From: Nectonema munidae
Taxonomy: Eukaryota; Nematomorpha; Nectonematoida; Nectonematidae
Length of the DNA: 64,000 nt
Assembly (NCBI GenBank): GCA_030549495.1
Contig: JAUIRK010000883.1
Span: 801,501-865,500 of the forward strand
Direction: 5' to 3'
Positions within the stretch are counted from its first letter, which is position 1. Every line of letters begins with the position of its first letter. Position numbers and translations under genes: made by a program. Below the pieces are notes generated by a model. That model saw nothing but the letters and a program-made list of their open reading frames with translations, had not been told where the DNA came from and made no database searches. Below are positions 59,460 through 64,000 of the stretch, one piece after another.

Positions 59460-61358
59460 CTAAAAATCGGATAATCGATTATATCGGAGAAATATTTAGG
59501 TACAAATCTTTTTTTTGTTTTCCATGGTAAAAAAATTGCATATAAAGGATGCGGTATTAAATATATAGAATAACTTCTATAATCACAATGGCAAAAAATG
59601 AAAGAAAATGATTCGTGTATATCGGATTAAATTTTAGAATACATAACTTAAACTTATTGAACATAAAATTTGTTTATTATCCAACTTTCTTTTCCAACTC
59701 ATAAGTTTCTTTGTTTTTATTTTGTTTATATTTTATAAACACTTCAAAAGTCTTTTATATTCTATAAGAAAAGTATGAAATAAGTAAAATTCTAAGAGAA
59801 GAATTCAATACAAAGGAGCTAGATTTAGCTGCAAAATTTAGTATGAAACCTCAAACTTTATCTGATCTCATAAAAAAAATCGACCTAAAATTAAAGAACT
59901 TTATTAAAAGCAAACGGAAAGAAAATTAATGAAAAAAACGAGTGAGATTAACTACTTTTGATGCAGCTCATATATTGTGGTTTCGTCAGTACTCCTCTTT
60001 TCTTAATTTACGTATTGAATCGATGCTTATTCAATAAGTCAATTACTTTGCAAAAGAATTTGGTTATCAGTTTGGTATATCTCGAAGATGGATTGACAGG
60101 TGGAAAAACAGATGGGCCATCGGAAAATTTTCAAAAGCTGGAGAGTCACGTGATGTTGATTTAAATATTGTTCGAGCTTGGAAAGAAAAAGATTTAAAAA
60201 ACATTCTACAAAAGTACAAACCTTCAGATATTTATAACACCGATGAATTTTTTCTTCCACTGAGCCCATGGATGCAGGCATCATTCAAAATTTTAGGTTC
60301 AACTAAAGAAAATTTTTAGCTACACGTAGATTAGAAGCAGCTGAAACAAATCAAGATCTCAAGTGGGATTTACTCAATTACCTGTTTACAGTAAAATCTG
60401 CATGATCTATGGTAAAGCAAAAAAACCGTTCAAAATTGTTACCACAAGGTGGGTTTGTTTCCACTGATGTTGACATTGAAGAAGTTTCAGAAACTATTGA
60501 TAATAATGAACAAAAATAGTTCACAAATATATGGAGTAACTTGAAAAGAAACTTTGTGATATACCATCAATGCATGATTACATTCAGATGTTGATGATGT
60601 CATAGCTACGCTAAATGATACCGAAATAATTTATGCCATTTCTGATCAACGCACACTCTCGAAAAATCTAGAAGATACTTCTATCGAATCTCAATCTTTT
60701 CCTTTTCCAATCAGATTAGATGCGCTTCATATGCTATTGACTGTGTTAGAAGATTTACTCTCTCTTGCGAAGATCACGAAGGTATTTTACAAATGGCAGA
60801 GCAGTTTAACCGGTTATCGACCACAGTTGAAATATGTCGACTTTACAAAAATATGAATCGTCTGCTTTTAAACACAAATCTTCTGCTTTACATTAGATAT
60901 CGTCTGATTATTCTGGTCGTTAAGAAGCGGGTCCTGACACAACCAGCCTTAAAATCAAATCAGTCTATTATTACAGACTTTTTTCAATCGTGTAGTACAT
61001 AAATATTCTTAAATAAATATTATATTTGTAATGAAGTAATCAACATATGGTGCAAACATGTATTTTCTGATTTGTTTCGTTTTTTTCTTGCTCCTTCACA
61101 CTCTTGTTCTTAAATAAATACAATTTCTTATGCCTTATTTCTGTGATATCGTCATGTTTTTTGGCTAAATAAATCGTTAAGATCTAAAAATTCAATTTTA
61201 ATTCTAATATGATTTAAATTGATAATTTTATGTATCTAGTGATTTATTTGATAACAAAAAAGTTAATAGTCTGGACTCTTATGTTAAATTCGGATATTCA
61301 GTTATATCGGATAATTTTTGTGGTCCGTACAAATCCAATATATCCGAATTTTACTGTA
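59460..61358 (+). mobile_element. Tigger/pogo-type DNA transposon, degenerate
   Basis: The plus strand carries a CENP-B-like helix-turn-helix segment (ISRRWIDRWKNRWAIGKFSK, about 60087-60146), a DDE block start (KYKPSDIYNTDEFF, about 60210-60251) and a C-terminal piece ending in ITDFFQSC near 60999. The right end TATATCCGAATTTTACTGTA has the ACTGTA terminus of pogo-like elements. Many stops; the MITE at 60806-60923 is inserted inside. The left border is approximate. It lies upstream of gene A exon 2, in an intron. Confidence 0.65.
60806..60923. mobile_element. TTAA-flanked MITE, copy 4, inside the Tigger copy
   Basis: Starts TTAACCGGTTATCGACC and ends at GGTCGTTAA. Tigger-like coding sequence is found on both sides, so this MITE inserted after the Tigger element did. 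Slightly shorter than the other copies. Confidence 0.65.
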
Positions 61359-61730
61359 TTTCGAATCACATGGTAAATAGAGCCTAAATATGACTGTGAT
61401 TAAAACAGATAGACCATTTTTCAAAGCATGTGGTTTGTTTATGATTAAAATTTTCTTTCTACTGGCATCCTAAACATTACAAGCTATTAATTTTCTTTAT
61501 GAATATTTTAAGAGACAAAATTAAGAAAATAAATATAAACATACTTTGAATTTATCAAGTTGTGTGAGTGTCTACGATAAATATTGAATTTTTTTTGCAT
61601 AATACTTTATCAAGTCAAATTTTAAGTATGAAAAAATATCAGAGTAACACGAGTCTAATCAAGTTATCCGTGTAAAATTTGAGTTAAATTTTTACGAGTT
61701 CTAATGCATGCGCCTAACAGAGAGTTTTTT

Positions 61731-61865
61731 AATTGATGGTATCGCATCAAAGGGAAGAATAATCTTCCATAACTGGACAGATGGTAGGGATAGTAACGAG
61801 CGGGTTTCAAACCCAGACCATCTAAGATCGAGACCCTACATTCCCACCACTAGGCCATATGCATA
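61731..61865 (-). repeat. tRNA-derived SINE, family 1, copy 3
   Basis: On the minus strand it carries the A-box-like TGGCCTAGTGGTGG and a slightly changed B box (GGTTTGAAACC). Length and body match the copies at 361 and 31689. Confidence 0.62.
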
Positions 61866-62100
61866 AAATTTTTTTAAAAAAAATTTAGTCTTCTCAATGT
61901 TTCTTTTTTTACGAATTTAGAAAAGCCAATCTTATGCATCATATTTAAAAGACGAGTGCAAGAGCAATAGTAGTAGAATGAAACAATTACAAAGTCAGAA
62001 AGTGACTTTATGCTCTGGCTCTGTCAGAAGAACAACCCATCAAACTCCCATAAAAAAGGTAGATCATGTTTGACCTTAATAACTATCATTGTATTCATAC

Positions 62101-62422
62101 GTTTGGATGCAGCATTAAGAGAAGAGGCTTCAATATTACTGTTGTTGTTGTTAGCGTTGGATAGAGTAGTAGTTGGGGGGAGATATGGTTCTGTTTGTTC
62201 GTACATCTTGTTTTTAATTCCAACATCTGTGTTATGAGACGTATAGGGAGCATAGTTTTGTTGGTTTTTAGGCGTATTTGTGTTCACATACAAGTTAGCA
62301 CCAAAGCTCGGCTGAAGTCTTTGCTGCTCCAAGAAGGAATGAGAGGTTGCATGATTGACCGATGTTGAAAGAGATTGCAAAATTTCTTGAGATTTGATCG
62401 GAGTTAAATGAGATGCTAAAGT
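62101..62422 (-). CDS. Host gene A, first visible exon (WNK-like C-terminal region)
   Basis: Internal exon of a large minus-strand gene. The acceptor is tttttag before ACTTTAGC and the donor is AAAC before gtatgaat. It is 322 nt long, enters in phase 0 and leaves in phase 1, with one open frame of 107 codons. The product is low-complexity, rich in Ser, Asn, Thr and Gln, with a short Asn run (NANNNNSN) and no recognisable fold. It joins in frame to the exon at 57949-58151. Because it starts with a splice acceptor, more 5' exons must lie further right; none was found in the remaining 1.6 kb. The WNK assignment rests on the downstream coiled-coil exon, not on this one. Exon borders are seen in the sequence; function is inferred. 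Confidence 0.72.
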
Positions 62423-62459
62423 CTAAAAAGAGTACGGAATAAATTTAGAAATCTGAAAG

Positions 62460-62640
62460 TAATCACTTAAAGCAGTGCTCAACAACTGATGAGTTGTAGC
62501 ACATATGTGAGTCGGGGAGCAAGTCTATTTTTTAAGCAGAATACTTTCTATTAATTTTGGAGAGGCCTTCCACTATATACTACAGGGGTTTCCAAACTTT
62601 ATGTCACTATTCATCCTTCCAAAAGGAATCCAATTTTTTC
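62460..62640. repeat. Two hAT-type terminus-like sequences
   Basis: CAGTGCTCAACAACTGATGA near 62474 and CAGGGGTTTCCAAACTTTAT near 62591 both look like hAT ends, but neither has a partner or a target duplication here. Confidence 0.3.
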
Positions 62641-63148
62641 GCCTCCTTTCATTTTAATAATTAAGTTAAGGGTTTCCTGAAATGGAAAGAATTTTGAGAG
62701 CAGGCAAGGATTTTAGAAATAAAAATTTATTGAATTTAACAAAAAGATTAATTGATGAAATATTTATGTTTAACTATATGTTTTTAATTTAATAGAGTGT
62801 TCACTTTTTATGTTTATTTTACTCCATTTATATTAGAGGTCTGGCAAGACCTCCGGGGAGACAACTTGACAGACCTTATTATATATTTTTGCAAAAAAAT
62901 ACTACCAACAAAAAAAAATATTAACAAAAATTAATACCAAAGAACACAACTCTCAATAACGATGTAACATTGGTGTTTAGAAATGGGAATGCCTGCATTA
63001 TTTTACAGGTAAGATAAAGCATAAGAACTTATTAATATTTTCTTTGTGAAAATTGTTAGAAGATAAATAAAATGAATGCGCCTAGAAAATTTTTGCTAAA
63101 AAGAGTTTAGAATCGAAATAATAAATGGGAAGAAATGGTACCCTCTCA

Positions 63149-63372
63149 TGATCTTTCACAAGACCTAGAATCATGGGGGTACCAAGGATCTTTTACAGGA
63201 CCTAGAATCACGCACTACCAAGGATCTTTTACAAGACCTAGAATCATAGTACCAATGATCTTTAACAGCACCTAGAATCACGCTGTACCAATGATCTTTA
63301 ACTGGACCTAGAATTTTACCAATGATCTTTAAGTGGACCTAGATTTTTGGGACCTAGAATCCTACGTCTCGA
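63149..63372. repeat. Tandem repeat, unit about 35-40 bp
   Basis: Six or so diverged copies of a unit built from TACCAAGGATCTTTTACAGG and ACCTAGAATCACG. Units shorten toward the right (ATGATCTTTAAC ... GGACCTAGA). Not a microsatellite. No coding frame. Confidence 0.75.
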
Positions 63373-63591
63373 GCGAAGCGAAAGACAAACAGGCTTATCC
63401 TAGTATTTAATAAAAAGACATAATTTTTAATTTTGTGTTAGGGGTACGATTTTAAAATTGGACAAACTGCTTTATTGAAACGACCCGAGTCATGGCCAGA
63501 GTATCCCATAATTTAAGAGGACATCCGTTCTACATGAGAGAACCTTTTATGACCACCACTGCTTACGAATCTTGGCTTGACCAACTCCCCT

Positions 63592-63834
63592 TCAGTGGAT
63601 CATTGCTGCACTAGATTTATTCCTTTGGATCTTCGGCAAACACCTTTTACACGGTTTAAGAATCTGCACTCTACCCTCCTGACATAGGGACTGTAGATCC
63701 CTTACCACCTTTCCATACGCCGCTGCATCCTTGAATATGGAAATGTACGAGCTACCCCTTGGCTTTGCGCTGCACCGGCAGCACGTGAATGGGTACAATT
63801 TTTCAATCTCGATGAGGAATGGACTGCTATACAC
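63592..63834 (-). other. GC-richer stretch with an unassigned ORF
   Basis: From about 63470 to the right edge GC content rises to near half. The minus strand has an 80-residue frame with several Cys (FTCCRCSAKPRGSSYISIF). Protein-like text also appears in plus-strand frames (about 63496-63610 and 63700-63930), broken by stops. Base composition resembles the mobile elements more than host introns. Probably the edge of an element continuing past the window. Confidence 0.3.
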
Positions 63835-64000
63835 AGTTATTATCCGTATCAGAAGGATTTCAGGTTAACTCCTAAAAGTCCTTACACCAGCACGCAGGCC
63901 TCTTTAGCTCATCATTACCTTGATGCCACCTGTTAAACGCTGAGAATCTCCAAGGATACTTGTTTGGAGCTGTAACTCTTGCGTATATACACAGATCGGA

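Noticed and set aside
63149-63372. Repeat array as a CRISPR
   Set aside because: The units are adjoining and diverged without regular spacers, and the DNA is eukaryotic.

Overview
This is an AT-rich, intron-rich arthropod-like nuclear DNA window. The mix of piggyBac, hAT, Tigger, LINE, Ty3/Gypsy and tRNA-derived SINE sequence would fit a crustacean such as a parasitic copepod, but that placement is inference. Most of the window is intron and mobile-element debris. No prokaryotic feature, rRNA gene, CRISPR array or functional tRNA gene was seen.

Host gene A lies on the minus strand, from 62422 down to 38165. Eight exons (62101-62422, 57949-58151, 54237-54545, 51690-52086, 47966-48279, 46382-46476, 44313-44800, 38165-38325) have AG/GT borders and matching intron phases at every junction, and the last one ends in a stop. 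The product is low-complexity and Ser/Asn/Pro-rich. It has a coiled coil with a His-Gln pair near its C-terminus, which best resembles the C-terminal part of a WNK-type protein kinase (tentative). The 5' part, including any kinase domain, lies beyond the right edge.

Host gene B is a second minus-strand exon chain: 19848-19953, 16851-17167, 14475-14580, 13882-14186, 11558-11689 and 7998-8121. Phases match here too, and the gene continues past the left edge. Its first four exons are two copies of a two-exon cassette. Each cassette is a multiple of three long and starts and ends in phase 0, so either or both can be used without breaking the frame. I do not recognise the product, and whether it is a separate gene or an alternative 3' part of gene A is open.

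Mobile elements fill the introns. Between 20.2 and 25.5 kb a GC-richer RT/RNase H retroelement with about 190-bp inverted ends lies against a broken Ty3/Gypsy element. A second Ty3/Gypsy element (39485-43340, minus) has two LTRs and a 5-bp target duplication. hAT elements with exact 8-bp target duplications lie at 7325-7920, 11979-12286 and 55265-57467. Broken hAT, piggyBac and Tigger transposases, three pieces of one LINE family, two multi-copy tRNA-derived SINE families, and a TTAA-flanked MITE family with at least four copies account for much of the rest. The stretches between are AT-rich sequence in which I see no gene.
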